Source: Gigaspora margarita
Lineage: Eukaryota; Glomeromycota; Glomeromycetes; Diversisporales; Gigasporaceae
DNA: 64,000 nt
NCBI GenBank assembly: GCA_009809945.1
Contig: WTPW01000013.1
Location: forward strand, 1,034,642 to 1,098,641
Direction: 5' to 3'
The position numbers and the translations under genes are program-made. This document shows positions 35,830 to 47,938 of the stretch, piece by piece (position 1 is the first letter of the stretch; each line of letters begins with the position of its first letter). Under the pieces are notes generated by a model. It saw only the letters and a program-made list of their open reading frames with translations. It made no database searches and was not told where the DNA came from.

Positions 35830-38049
35830 TCAATTTAAAATATATATAATATATAATAATAATTAAAAAAATAAAATTTTACATTAAATTGCAAAAACTT
35901 GCAAATGTTGTATATTTAATTTAAAATATAATATATAATAATAATAAATAAAAAAATTTTTAAAAAACGTGAAAACTTGCAAAAATCTGTAAAATTTTTA
36001 AAAATTTGCAAAAAGCATGATTATGTGAATATAATAATTATTAATGAATATCATATTTGATATATATTGATTTAACCAGATATATATCGATTACTATCAC
36101 TATCGATAATAATCAGCAGGGGTGTGTGTAATCGATATATATCCTATATATATCTATATAGTTAGTAATCGATATATATCAGTCTATTTTTTTTGCTAAT
36201 GATAAAGAATATCAACCCAGTATTTTGTAGCTATTGGATAATCACTTAACATTTTTGTCCATCTACGCTCAAAAAGATTTTCACACAAGCTGTTATGACA
36301 AATATAAAAGTCTAATCAAAATTTTTAAACTAAGAGTTTAACTTTCTTTTTAAGTGTTTTTTAAGATTTAAGTCTATATAAAATATATTCAAAAGTGTGT
36401 GAAAGTAGGATATATATTTTTAATTGAGCTTATCAAAGCTGGATTGCTATCTGTAAAAATTGTATAAGGAGTAATACTAGTTTTTTCTAATAATGCTTCA
36501 AAAATTTACTAAAATGTATCTAAAGTTTCATCATCAATAACACTACATCCAACAATTTGTGTCTTATAATGATTGTCAATTACAGTAATAATTAAAAGCA
36601 TTAGCTAAAAATAATTAGTATTTGAAGTAGTATTATAATAACTACATCATGAAAAGTTTAATATAAAGCTCTTTGAGCTAGTAAAACCCAAAATAAAGAA
36701 ATTAATCATTTTGATATAGGATCTAAATGCTGTTTAACAATCCATAAAGGGTTTTTTTCTTTCTATTTTAACAGTATTTGAAGCATTATTGATGCATCTA
36801 AGTCACCTGGGTATTGTTTCACCTAATATCATATATAGCATTATATAAATCACATTTATATATGGGATGTTCAGGATAATCATGTTTCAATAAAGGATAT
36901 ATTGACCCAGAATCCATCCTGCCTTGAACTACGTATTTTTCAATATCAGTTAACATATCAGGTATTAACTTACAAAACTAAGAAACAAGTTCTTTAATTA
37001 TAAGAGTAAGCAGATAGTTATGGTCAGCATTAAATGAGTTAATTGTTACTGCAGATGCTGTTTTGGAGAAAATAGTATTCAATTTCCAAGAACAATTTGT
37101 TCATTGAAATACATTATTATGTCATTTATTAGAATCAGTTGTCACCTTGGGACCATATATGCTAGCTTTTGAACAAACATAATTGACCTTACTAACTCTT
37201 TCTCCCTCTTTTTCACTAGTTTGAATCTGATAACTAAAACCTTCTTGCTAATAATATTGATCCAGCCAGACATTAAATGATTTCTAGTCTGAAAATAAAA
37301 GTCCTGATTTTAATACTAAAGAAGTTTGATTAGACATCTCTTGGAATTCTTCTGCTACCTCATTGTCTTTATCATGTGATATTTCATGAGAGTTTTTATC
37401 ATCCACTTTATTTATTATTTTGCTAACTATACTTTTTTGATTATTATTATTTCACTAGCTACATTTTTTTGATTATCTATTAAAGTTAGAATAATCAAAA
37501 ATTCTTTATAAGGAGCAGTATTATTTTGAAAATCATGAGAATCCCAATAGAACTAATCACAAGTATTGGAAGCCTGGAAGTCACAAATTTTTTGAATTTC
37601 TTGCATATTTAGATCTTTAAAACAAGTATCTTGAAAAAGTTGATTATCATTATCAGAAGCACCTTAAATATTAAAAAGATCTTGAAAAGATTGGGATTGG
37701 AGGTCTTGCAGACCATAGTGGAAGTCATTTCAAGTCTATTGTAAAAGTCATGTTCAAAAAATTCATCTATTTCAACATTAAATAAAGCTATCTCAATTAG
37801 TTAAACCATGAACTTGATTGTAGAAGTAAAAGAGAAATAAAAGGCCATAATTATAAAATGTAAAAGTATAAGTTCTTAATCACTTGCAAGAGTAATATAG
37901 CTTAAGTATTTGTTATTTTTATCAATATATAAAACCAAGACATTGGAAATTGATACAAAAACAACTGGTTATGACATTTTTAGTCTCTATTGAACATGCT
38001 TATTATTATTAAAAATCAATTTTTATGTGTTATGTATTCTATATGTTTT

Positions 38050-39130
38050 GATATTAGATTATCTAGAATATAAATAATATTACTAAAATACAATACTAAC
38101 TACATTTTGTATATTTCTAAAATAATAAGTTCTATAGTACAATTTTTACAATAACTAGTACTAGAATTTTTACAATAACCTAAAAATTATAATAGTTTCA
38201 ATTCAACCCTACAACAATGTGTACTGAACAACAATTATACTTACAATAGAAATCAATTTAACTTGAGCCACTATATTTTATATTGGTAAACAAGTCTGGT
38301 AGCAAAATTTTTAACAATAACTTACAACAAATATAATTTTTTATATAAATTTATATTAATTCAATGCAAACTAATTTGACTCTAATCATATACTTTGATT
38401 ACTGAAATAACAAGTGTTTTTTACTAAGATAATTTATAGCAATTACTCAACCTTAATTGTATAATATGTGTCTAAATATCAAGTAGATTTTGTATTGGAA
38501 GAGTTAATAGTAATACTACTGCAAGCCAATTCAACTTTAAATACATAATATTATCTCTAGAATGGTAAGCAATATCTATAACAATTTTTTATATTAGCTC
38601 ATATAGTAGTAAAAATTACAAAATTTCCAATATATATAGTTGCTATCAAAATAGTAAGATCTGTAGCACTTAATTTAAATCTAATACAAACTTAATTTTA
38701 ATTAAATTTTGTAACAAAATTTTTTATAATAATTCTCAATAAAAATTACAATTCCAATACAATCTTAACCACACACTATATATTACCAGAATAACAAGTT
38801 TTGTTATATTACCTTAGTAGAAATTATACCATTTCAATTCACTAACTCAACCTTAACCTTGTACTGTATATTACTAGAATAAGTAAATTTTTTTACTAGA
38901 ATTTTTATAATAATTCACAATAAAGATCATAATAATGTAATGCAATCCAACTCAATCTTACAACAATTTCTGTTCAAACTAACTCAACCTTAACTACATA
39001 ATGTTCCAGAATAGAAGATATGTTTTATATAGTAACTTACACTAAAAATTATGATAATTCCAATACAAAGTTAACTCAATCTTAATTACATACTATGTAC
39101 CAAAATTTTTCAATGCTCACAATAAAAATC
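38050..39130. repeat. Degenerate tandem repeat
   Basis: The phrases AACTCAACCTTAA, CATACTATATTACTAGAATA, AACAAGTTTT and CACAATAAAAATTACAAT recur in order every 100-150 bp, about eight times with heavy divergence. No reading frame. From 39131 to 39674 the sequence is AT/pyrimidine-rich with nothing recognisable. Confidence 0.5.
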
Positions 39131-39674
39131 TATATAGCTCAATTCTAGATTTGTGTACTGTATTTAAAAGTTATAATTATAATTAGTCAAAGTATTCAAG
39201 ATATACAATTATTCTTAATTTTATTTATTCTTAGTATGTGTATGAACCTAATAATCAATTCACATTTTTCTATCTTAGATTTTATTTTCTATTTTTGTCT
39301 ATAATCTACTATCATCTTACTATACTTTAACTTTGTCCCTCTTTAGCTTCTCTATAATAATCTTCCTTATTTATTATATACTTTTTTTTCTTTTTTTTAC
39401 TATTATCTAATCTTTTTTCTATTCCATAGCTTCTTGCTTTAACATGATGCTTTTACTTGTTATTGTCTACATAGCTATAAATTTAATATTTAATTATTCT
39501 CATATATCTATTTTATTGTCTGAAGCATAACAAGGCTCATTCTTTTTAATCACATTTGAATGCATGTCTATGCAATGTCCAGTGGCTGCGACCAATAAAA
39601 TTCAAGATTTGCTTGGCCCTGTGATGTACCAGTAATAATAAACCTATGTAGTTAGAGAAAACTTAACCTGTTCT

Positions 39675-39795
39675 AGGGGGTATAGATAGTTTATTCTATC
39701 CCTAGGAGGTATAGATAGTTTATTCTATCCCTAGGAGGTATAGATAATTTATTCTATCTCTTGGGGTATAAAAAATTTATCCTAACCCCTCCCAC
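39675..39795. repeat. 31-bp minisatellite
   Basis: Three to four units of CTAGGAGGTATAGATAGTTT plus ATTCTATCC, the last one diverged to a CTTGGGGTATAAAAAATTTA form. A similar GGTATAGACACTTTATCCTA motif (minus strand) occurs near 42150-42180, so the two may be ends of one old element. Confidence 0.65.
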
Positions 39796-39872
39796 TGATT
39801 TTTTGTTTTGATGATGATTTGATAATCAAAATTTTTTTTTGCATACTAACGCAATTTTTTTTATTCGGTATT

Positions 39873-40253
39873 TCAGCACTGAACTTGGAACTGGAATTTG
39901 GTAGGTGCTTTTTTGTGTAGTCTTGATTCTTTTTTTGAGTAAACTAACACTTCTTTCTTTTGCACAGGTTCTTTGTTGGGTTCAGAAATCTTGAACTGGG
40001 AATGTAGTAGGTGTTTTTTGTGTAATTTTGACTTTTTTCTTAAATAAAATAACACTTCTTGCATGGGTCTTGCTTCAACTGGTCTTATTTTGTTAAGCTT
40101 TGTTTCTTCAAGTCTTACTTTGTCAGGTTTTGCTTCATCGGGTCTTGCTTCATCAGGTTTTGCTTCATCAGGTCTTGCTTTATCGGGTCTTGCTTCATCG
40201 GGTCTTGCTTTATCAGGTCTTGCTTTGTCTGGTCTTGCTTTGTTGGATCTTAC
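39873..40253 (-). pseudogene. Pentapeptide-repeat reading frame (ARPDE/ARPDK)
   Basis: On the minus strand, an open frame from 40253 to a TAG at 39873 encodes tandem ARPDK/ARPDE/AKPDE pentapeptides. These are followed by two copies of a basic module of about 31 residues (QEVLFYLRKKSKLHKK and KKEVLVYSKKESRLHKK). The frame continues upstream of a TAA at 40254-40256 as SNEVR/SPNEV-type pentapeptides (to about 40430) but with frameshifts. The first Met is at 40064, inside the frame, so the true start is upstream or lost. The 15-bp DNA repeat is in phase with the pentapeptide. I read it as a decayed gene for a charged, repetitive protein of unknown role. The hydrophobic forward frame over the same DNA is its shadow. 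Confidence 0.4.
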
Positions 40254-40420
40254 TTAATTGAGTCTTTCTTTATCAGGTTTTATGTTCTATCAGGACTTGC
40301 ATTTTATTGGGTCTTGCTTTTGTTAGATCTTACTTCATTGGGTCTTATATTTCTTTTGGTCTTGTGCTTTGTTGGGTATTACTTCATTTGGACTTACTTC
40401 ATTGGATCTTGCATTATGTT
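40065..40420. repeat. 15-bp minisatellite (CTTGCTTCATCGGGT)
   Basis: About two dozen 15-bp units, sharpest at 40110-40250 and degenerate to the right. On the minus strand each unit encodes one ARPDE-like pentapeptide (see the overlapping frame). Confidence 0.8.
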
Positions 40421-40729
40421 GGGTTTGTTTGTTGGTTAGGTAGGGTTGATAGTTAGAATAGAGCTTAAAGATTAGGTCTAAAGTTAGATTAATATTAGAC
40501 AGAAATGTAGGTTAGTATAATGTTAGAATGGGTTATGATTAGAGTCAGGTTATTATTTTTTTTGTAATGATTTTTAAATAAATAAAATTGCTTTTTAATG
40601 CAGGTTATATATAGTAAACATTTTAAAAATTCTTTAAACTTGATAGATAAAAAAATTTTTATCAAATTTGATCATATTGCTAAAATATCATCAATCAAAT
40701 TTGTACAGTATTAAAAACTTTTGTGCAGT

Positions 40730-42100
40730 CATATTAACTCTTTTTTTTTAGGCTTTTTCAGAATTGTCATAAAAATAATTTCACTAAATTTAGTTAGACA
40801 TTTGCCAAGATATCTTTACTCAAAAAATTTGACATGGTTTTATTTTTTAATTATGTCAAATTTTTTAAAAGTTTAAACAAGAATATTTAACCAAATTTAA
40901 TGAATTTTTTTATTAGAATTCTACAAATTCAAATAAAAAATTTTTTATCAAATTTGATTAGGCACTTGCTAAGATATCTTTATTCAAAGTTTTAAGAATT
41001 TTGGTGCAGCTTGTTGATATACAAATTATTTTTAAACTTTGAGTGGATATCTCAGTAAGTACCTAACCAAATTTGAAGAATTTTTTTTATTTGAATTATA
41101 TGAAACTGTAGAATTCAAATAAAAATTTTTTATTGATTTGGTTAGGTATTTGCTGAGATAACTTCATTAAAAGTTTTAAGAATTTTGCACAACTTGATAC
41201 AAATTTTTTTTAAGATTTTGAGTGAAAATATCTTAGCAAGACCTGACCAAATTCAATAAAAATTTTTTTATTTGAACTATACGAATCCACAGAATTCAAA
41301 TAAAAAATTTTTATCACTTGCTGATATATCTTCATTCAAAGTTTTAAGAATTTTGACGCAGCTTGTAATATACAAATTTTTTTAAAATTGAGCAAAGATA
41401 TCTTGGCAAGTACATGACCAAATTTGATCTTTTTTTTATTTGAATTACACGAATCTGTAGAGTTCAAATAAATAAATTTTTATTGAATTTAGTTGGGCAC
41501 TTGCCAAGATATCTTTGTTCAAATTTTTAAGAATTTTGGCACAGCTTGTTAATATAAAAATTTTTTTAGACTTTGAGTGAAGTTATCTTGGCAAGCATCT
41601 AACCAAATTTGATAAAATTTTTATTTGAATTATACGAATCTGTAGAATTCAAATAAAAAATTTTATCAAATTTGGTTGGGTACTTGCCAAGATATCTTTA
41701 TTCAAAGTTTTAAGAATTTTGGTGCAGCTTGTTGATATAAAAATTTTTTTAAACTTTGAGTGAAGATATCTCGGAAAGTACCTAACCAAATTTGATGAAA
41801 TTTTTTTATTTGAATCATACAAATCTGTAAATTCAAATAAAAAAAATTTATTGAATTTGGTTTGATACTTACCAAGATATCTTCATTCAACATTTTAAGA
41901 GTTTTGGCATAACTTGTATTTTTTAATAAATGAGATTTTTTTAAAACTTTGAGTAAAGATATCTCAGAAAGTATCTAACCAAATTTGAAAAAATTTTTTT
42001 ATTTGAATTCTACAAACTTATAGAATTTAAATAAAAAATTTCATTGGGTTTGATTGATACTTATTGAGATATCTTCGTTTAGAGTTAAGAATTTTGAATA
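40730..42100. repeat. Roughly 180-bp satellite with internal hairpin
   Basis: TTTTAAGAATTTTGG-type sequence recurs near 40990, 41174, 41342, 41524, 41708, 41893 and 42085, giving periods of 168-190 bp. Each unit also carries AAGATATCTTCATTCAAAGT, ACCAAATTTGATGAAATTTT, and a hairpin of ATTTGAATTC/GAATTCAAAT around a short loop containing a variant of ATACAAATCTGTA. The same hairpin occurs in the inverted-repeat element at 13138-15211. Confidence 0.8.
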
Positions 42101-42210
42101 TTTTGTTTAACCAATCATCATTAGACGACACAGGATAAGCTTCTGTACCCTCCCCCCAGTATAGGATAAAGTGTCTATACCCAGGTACAGAATAAGGATG
42201 CTTACGTAGT

Positions 42211-43228
42211 TAACCCACAAAAAATTTTCTGGTCCCGTGACTGTGTTATGGCACAAACCAATTGAATTTTAGGATCAGGTGTAATATAAAAATCATGCTT
42301 TTTATGATTTTTTATAAAAAATCGCTAATAACTCTAAAGTTTGTCTATGAAATCATCTACTGCGCATTAACAGAAAAAATTCCTTGCAAAATTTTGGTAC
42401 TAGTAATGCTCTAACAAGTGTCTAACCCAAATTCTAACCACTTAATTTATTACTTTAATTCATTCGCTTTGTTCGATTGTTTTGGCACATCCGAAATGTG
42501 TGCCAGATAACAGTATTTAAAAAACTAGTCTAAAAAATTTTACTAGTCAATCAGATTTCGAGATCAGGTGTAATATGAAAAAGTTCAAGAAACAAAAATA
42601 AATGAAAAATCGCTTATAACACAAAATTTCGCCTATGAAAATGCCTTCTGCGTACTAATTTAAAGTTTTCCTTGCAAAATTTTGGTATAAAATACCTTTT
42701 AACCCCAATCTATTAGCAACACCCTAATACTAACCTAATAGCGAAACATTTTTTTTCTATCAAAATTTTTTACTAGGACTACATAATGAGCGAAATTTTT
42801 TAGACTGGTATTTCTAGTTTTATAGTACCAGGTTAGTGGTGCAGCAAAATTATTAAAGTTCATTATTGTTAGAGTAAGGATAAGGGTTAGAGTTAGGAGT
42901 TAGAAAGAGCTTTTATATTGTAAAATTCCCTAATAAAAACTTTTGTTAGAGTACTAAAGGTGGTTTCTTATACGGATTTTTGATAAATAAATGATTTTTG
43001 GCAAAATGAACGTTTGTTTTGAACTTTCCTGATTGTATTACATTATACCTGATCGTGACATCTGATTCGTAGTTAGGCAATATGCACTACAGTTGTGCCA
43101 CCAACCTGGCACACATTTCAGACATGCTTTGGTTTGATTGTTTTGATTTTCACGTTATACCTGATCTCAAAATTTGATTGGTTTGTGCTATGACAAAGTC
43201 ACATGACTGGAAAATTTTTTGTGGGTGA
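42211..43228. mobile_element. 1.02-kb element with roughly 85-bp inverted ends
   Basis: ACCCACAAAAAATTTTCTGG at the left and ACCCACAAAAAATTTTCCAG (minus strand) at the right start arms that continue through GTGACTGTGTTATGGCACAA, ACCAATTGAATTTTAGGATC and AGGTGTAATAT. An inner inverted pair (TGGCACATCCGAAATGTGTG near 42482, inverse near 43100-43130) suggests a second nested element. Short AACCCTAACC-like stretches occur inside. No coding capacity. Confidence 0.7.
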
Positions 43229-43666
43229 GCTACTATCGTCATCAACAGTAGCATACTAATATGTAGTTAAGTAAAACTTTTTTATTATGCATATTAACAA
43301 ACTTTTAATAATAACAAGTTAAAGCATTGTGCTAATGCTATGAGCTTGGTTAATTGTATAAATTATAGATATGTGTTTGCTATTTTAAGGAAAAAATTTA
43401 TTATACACAATTTGAAGAAATTATTAAAAAGTATAAATTTATATTTTAAAAAAATATGATTTTAAATATCTACTTGAATTGTTAAATATTAGATTATTAG
43501 AAGGTTGAGTAGTATTTGCTTTGAACATTCTTAAAATAATAAAATTGTGATTTATATTAATTAAAAAAGTATGCAAGTATTAGAATATAATTTTAGCTAT
43601 TATTATAATATTTGAAAATGCTTGGTTATATGATAAGGATATTATTTTGAGAGGAGCTTTTTGGCA

Positions 43667-43777
43667 TAGTGATGTACCCGAGTAGAACTTGCAATTGTGT
43701 GACATAGTAATTTATCTGAATATCTGGGTAATTTAATAGTAACTGGGTAGAGGTTTTCCCAACGGGTACAATCTCTA
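43667..43777. mobile_element. 111-bp hAT-type MITE with CGGGTA words
   Basis: TAGTGATGTACCCG at the left and TAGAGATTGTACCCG (minus strand) at the right are flanked by a perfect 8-bp duplication, TTTTGGCA, at 43659-43666 and 43778-43785. Variants of the word CGGGTA/CTGGGTA fill most of this very short element. It is the smallest member of the TAG-ended group here. Confidence 0.85.
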
Positions 43778-43785
43778 TTTTGGCA

Positions 43786-45692
43786 TGTCCTTATGGAGAT
43801 ACATTAACAAAAATATTTATTAGTAAAAGTATAATTAATAAATATGTTAAATAATAATACCAATTTGTACAGTAAATAATGATTTTATAATTAAAATAGT
43901 TACTATAATGATTAGTAATTTTAGTAAGTAGTGTTAATATTGTTTTCAAAGATAATATCATGTTTGAATACTAATTATGTAGATTGAAGTTTAATTATAA
44001 ATTGGTATATATAAAAAAAATGGCATACAGGTCACTCACCCTTCTTTATTTTTGTAATGCAGTATTAGTGTTGCTCTGCTAGGGTTATATAATAAATGTG
44101 GCACTATGAAACAAAAAATAAAATATAAATATATATATCTATATGCTGTATAATATTATATTAATTTGATAAACAATTTCATAGAAAAATAGACACGTAA
44201 AATATGATTAAACTTTTGGGTTAATTCAGCCACACAAAGATATATAAAATCGTATTAGTTATTATATCATTTACATAAATAGTAATAAATTTGGTTTAAT
44301 ATAATTGGATATTCTAGATATGGCTACCAGCGAGGTATGAAATTGCTATGGATAAATTTGCTTTTTTTATTTTTAAGTTTATAATTTAACGGATAACTGC
44401 ATTAAAAATTATTTACACATGTATCGAAAAGAATTGAATTTAACAAAACATTTATATTATGTCAGCAGTTGATTATGGGCAGTGTTTATTTATTTATTGA
44501 AAGTTTAGCAAAACATATTGGGAGTTACTGTAGAAGCAGCTAGTGGTTTTCCACTTGTAATGAAATGAAAGATGGAATTATGTGCTTCTTATGTCTAGAG
44601 TAAATGGGTTGATAGCTAAGATCATAATTGTTCTAAAGATACTGCTTCGATATCTTCAAGGTTATTTATTTATTTTAGTTTATTTATTTTTTTTTTTGTT
44701 TGTTTTTCTTATTGCGAAGGCATCTTTGTCAGGCCAATAGTGCTTGATACATGTAAATAACTGTGCTTGTAATTGAATTATACAAGCTATTGAATTTTAC
44801 ATGTATTGACTGTGTTGCACAAATATGATAGCTGGAGGTATCATGTTGTTGCTTATCATTAGTTCATGTGCTTTCCTTCATTTTTTAATAATAATAAAAG
44901 TCTAGATGTTACTCTAGAGATGGCTGATAATAGGTGACATAATGATGAATTTGAAGGTGGCAAGAGAAGCTTGATTTTTATATTTTTCATAATTTAATGG
45001 ACAAGAGCACCTAAAAATTTATCTACACGATATATTCTAGTGATAAGATTCTAATACTAATATACGCTTGTGAACTATTATTAGTTTTATGGATTTAAAT
45101 AAAAGCTTGCGAACGATTAAGATATTGTTATCAGTTTTATTGTTTACAAATATCGCTAATAGATGGATTTGATATATGCCATATATTATGCTGTATATTG
45201 TATATGCTATTAAAAGTGATAAGCCTTGCACAAAAAATTTCATTCAAGTTGATGGTAGGTCAACAGATCGAAAAGACAGCTAAGCAGTGATGCACTAGCA
45301 GGCAATGATCACATGGGTGATTCCAGTTCTTACAAGAGAATCCAGTATATACAAGGGGAAGATAAGTAGAAATTTAATGAATTACCAATTCCAGATTTAT
45401 GGCTTGAATACTAATATTACTAAATTTAGCAAGAACGTATAACAATAACATACAGATATAAACAGAGGAGCGGAGTGCAGTATGACAGCAGCCTTTCAAG
45501 AGGCTAAGTAATTTCACACCCTGCCCTACCCTCCCTCATGTAGAATTCTGCCATCTTGTGCAGTTTAAACATTTTTTACAGCCAGCTTGCATTATGCAGG
45601 CGGGAAACCACAAGCCAAGATCATGTGACTTCAAAGCTTCTGGCTAACAGCTAGCCAGCATTTATGTGAGTGGGAAACTACTGGCTAATGCT
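43786..45692. other. AT-rich stretch with loose duplications
   Basis: No gene seen. Segments near 44330-44430 and 44925-45035 share the order of several motifs (GATGGCT..., TAATTTAACGGA/TAATTTAATGGA, ATTTACAC/ATCTACAC), suggesting an old duplication. Near 45575-45690 a GC-richer block has two copies of GCCAGCWTNCATTATG-like sequence followed by GGGAAACYAC. Confidence 0.4.
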
Positions 45693-45862
45693 AATTATAC
45701 ATCAAACACACTGATGTATGCTATATATCTCTATCAATTATACATCAATCGCACTGATGTATGTCTCTTTCAATTATACATCTAACTCACTGATGTATGC
45801 TATATATCTCTTCAATTATACATCACACATACTAATGTATGCTATATATCTCTTTAATAAAG
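45693..45862. repeat. Roughly 42-bp minisatellite with internal hairpin
   Basis: Four units of 36-43 bp, each of the form ATTATACATCAAACACACTG followed by ATGTATGCTATATATCTCTT. Within each unit TACATC and GATGTA can pair across a loop of about 8 bases. No coding. Confidence 0.8.
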
Positions 45863-47938
45863 TTTGAATAAATCCAGCGCTATTAGTGCTAGAATAAGTC
45901 CAAATATTATATTACATGCATGTAGTTCTTTTCATGTACTATATATATAAGTAGCACAGATAATTTAATTGAACTAATCAGATTGCATAAAGAAGATATT
46001 ACAATTTTGATAGTATTAGATTAAATTTAGTGGCTTTTTGTTTTTGTTATATGAAAATATAACATTACATTGAGGTTTAGATTAATTTGTAATTGGGCAA
46101 GGATAATACACATTGCATGTAACTCTTGAACAATGATACTATTTGTAGTGTTTTATTTGTCATTTACCTAAATTGATATTGTAATTGTTAAAGCCTTCGC
46201 ATAAGGCAGTGTGCATATTGACATGAGATGCTCAAAGCCTCTGATGTCATAAAGTAGTTTCAAACATGTCAGTTTTTATATAAAAAAATATATAAAACGT
46301 TTATTTTAACAAAGAATAAAATTTTGTTTCATTATAACAATTTTATTTTTATTAAGTTCATATTATCATTAAGTATTCTTGTAGAATTATTATGCTTTTA
46401 GAACTTTATATTATTTAATTCATATAAAAAAGAAATATGACAAGCCTACAAAAGACTCATATTAAAATGGAACTTCGATAAACATTAAATAGCTTAAATA
46501 TGGAGTGAAATATAAGTTTTTAAAAAATAGAGAAATAATGAAAAAAAAAGAAGTTTAAGAAAGATCACTTGGAAAAAAGAAAAGAAAAGAAACAAATAAA
46601 ATGTTATATCTAGAGTAATAATAAATATGAAGATTTTTTAATGTTGTACTCAGCAAGAAACAACATGCAATTTTTTTGTGTGAGAAGATGAATGTCAGAC
46701 AAATATTATGCTATTGTAGTGAGCATGTTATAAAGGATGAAGGTAAAAAAGATAAAATAAATTATATAATTTTTTTATGTATATGTTAATTATGATTGTA
46801 ATTATAATAATTTTGTATGGGAAGAGAAATTTTAACAAATTTTAAACTGTTGTAAAGAATATGTATTAAGCACAATATAAAAATCATATAAGGTAGTGAA
46901 GAGTTTTTAATGTTTTAGAAGTATGTGTACAATTTGTTTGAATAGGAAAAAAGTCAAACTGTTTTACATATTATAGGGTTTTAATATTTTTATTTTAATT
47001 TTATAAGTATTATATTTTGTTATTTACTGTTTAAAAAAAAAATTATAATAAATTGGTAAAATTTTTATAGAATAAAATAATAGTAATAATGTGTATAAAT
47101 AGTATTTTATTTGATGTAAATTTAATATAGGAAGATTAATATATAATTTGGAGTAGAGTGCATAATGTTAAGGGAATTAAAAAATAGATAAGTAAAAGTT
47201 TTAAAAAAATGTTAAAAGAAAAAATAAATAATAAATGTTTATAAAAGAGGAACAACGTTGGGGAAAAATTTTAGCAAATATTTGATATTTCTGAAATATA
47301 TTTATAATATGATATTATGTACAAAAATTTATATAATGCACATTTATATATATTACATGAGTTTGTGAGAGTGAAAAATCTGCAGTGCATATTGTAATGG
47401 TTGAATTGGGAGAGCAATAAAATAATATAGACAATAGTGCAAATTTAAAGTCCAATCGATTATGGGATGAGAGGAGTAAAGTGATAATAAAAGCAAGGGT
47501 TTTATAAAAGTAAAGGGTTAATAAAGTGAAACGATATTGTGATGTAAAGATGGTAAGGGAGGAAGTATAATAACTATTATTAAAAGTATTGGTGATACTG
47601 GTTATAATCATGTGAAATCGGGGTAATCATAACATAAAGATTTACACAAAGTTTTATGATCACGTGAATAATTAACAAAATTTATTATACAGAACTTGAG
47701 TTATAATAAACCAATACGAAGTTAAAAGTCAATTCAGTGCATCAAATTGAGTTTTGTAAGGTTTATTAAGGTTAATGTCGAATTCAAAAGATAAGTATTT
47801 ATTTTATTCAATAGTATTAATTTTAATGGATATGAAACTTCATATCGAACTTTAATGAAGTCGAGGGGTTTATATACATTTCATGTGATTAGAGAATTTA
47901 CGCTCTTTTTTGAACGTATTTGTTTTAATTTGAGCGCA
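45863..47938. other. AT-rich stretch, nothing recognised
   Basis: Purine-rich low-complexity sequence (for example around 46560-46600), no long frames, no clear repeat ends. A minus-strand frame at 47315-47611 (mostly I, T, S, L, F) has no family features and is probably chance. Confidence 0.4.

Larger units (their letters stand above)
33919..36186. mobile_element. Insertion in the MULE relic with ATCGATATATAT words at both ends
   Basis: The MULE reading frame stops making sense near 36190 and resumes near 33890, bracketing this insertion. Both ends are dense in ATCGATATATAT (33930-34110, 36060-36186). The putative ends TAGATATTGATCGATATA and TAGACTGATATATATCGA (minus) are similar; flanking octamers match poorly. 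Inside are a 37-A tract, T/C-rich runs, GGTGTTGT repeats (34760-34850), a roughly 35-bp minisatellite, AAGCGAATAT-type words (35110-35370) and a nested TIR element. It carries no gene. The hAT-like assignment is inference. Confidence 0.55.
32289..37430 (-). pseudogene. MULE (FAR1-related) transposase relic, split by insertions
   Basis: A Mutator-like transposase can be followed on the minus strand in family order. The FAR1-like N-terminus starts near 37430 or at the Met at 37337 (GLLFSDQKSFNVWLDQYY, QEGFSYQI, TNCSWKLN, IEKYVVQGRMDSGSIYPLL). The DDE core follows near 36450-36640 (IITVIDNHYKTQIV, FTDSNPALISSIK), then NSLCENLFERRW and YWVDILYH near 36200. A 2.27-kb insertion follows, then PWINRIFTGGIQSIQRIES (about 33840-33885), a SWIM zinc finger with CTCLLLINKELICRHFF near 33000, and a decayed zinc knuckle (GHYAKTC) before the final TGA. 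The first catalytic Asp codon appears as AAT (Asn) next to a frameshift. Many stops, frameshifts and two insertions (33113-33422, 33919-36186) make it dead. Several TGA codons stand where the family has Arg. Confidence 0.85.

Noticed and set aside
40059..40439. Forward frames of Phe/Ser/Cys or Ala/Ser/Gly/Leu repeats
   Set aside because: Shadows of the 15-bp minisatellite; the minus-strand charged pentapeptide frame is the more plausible coding strand.
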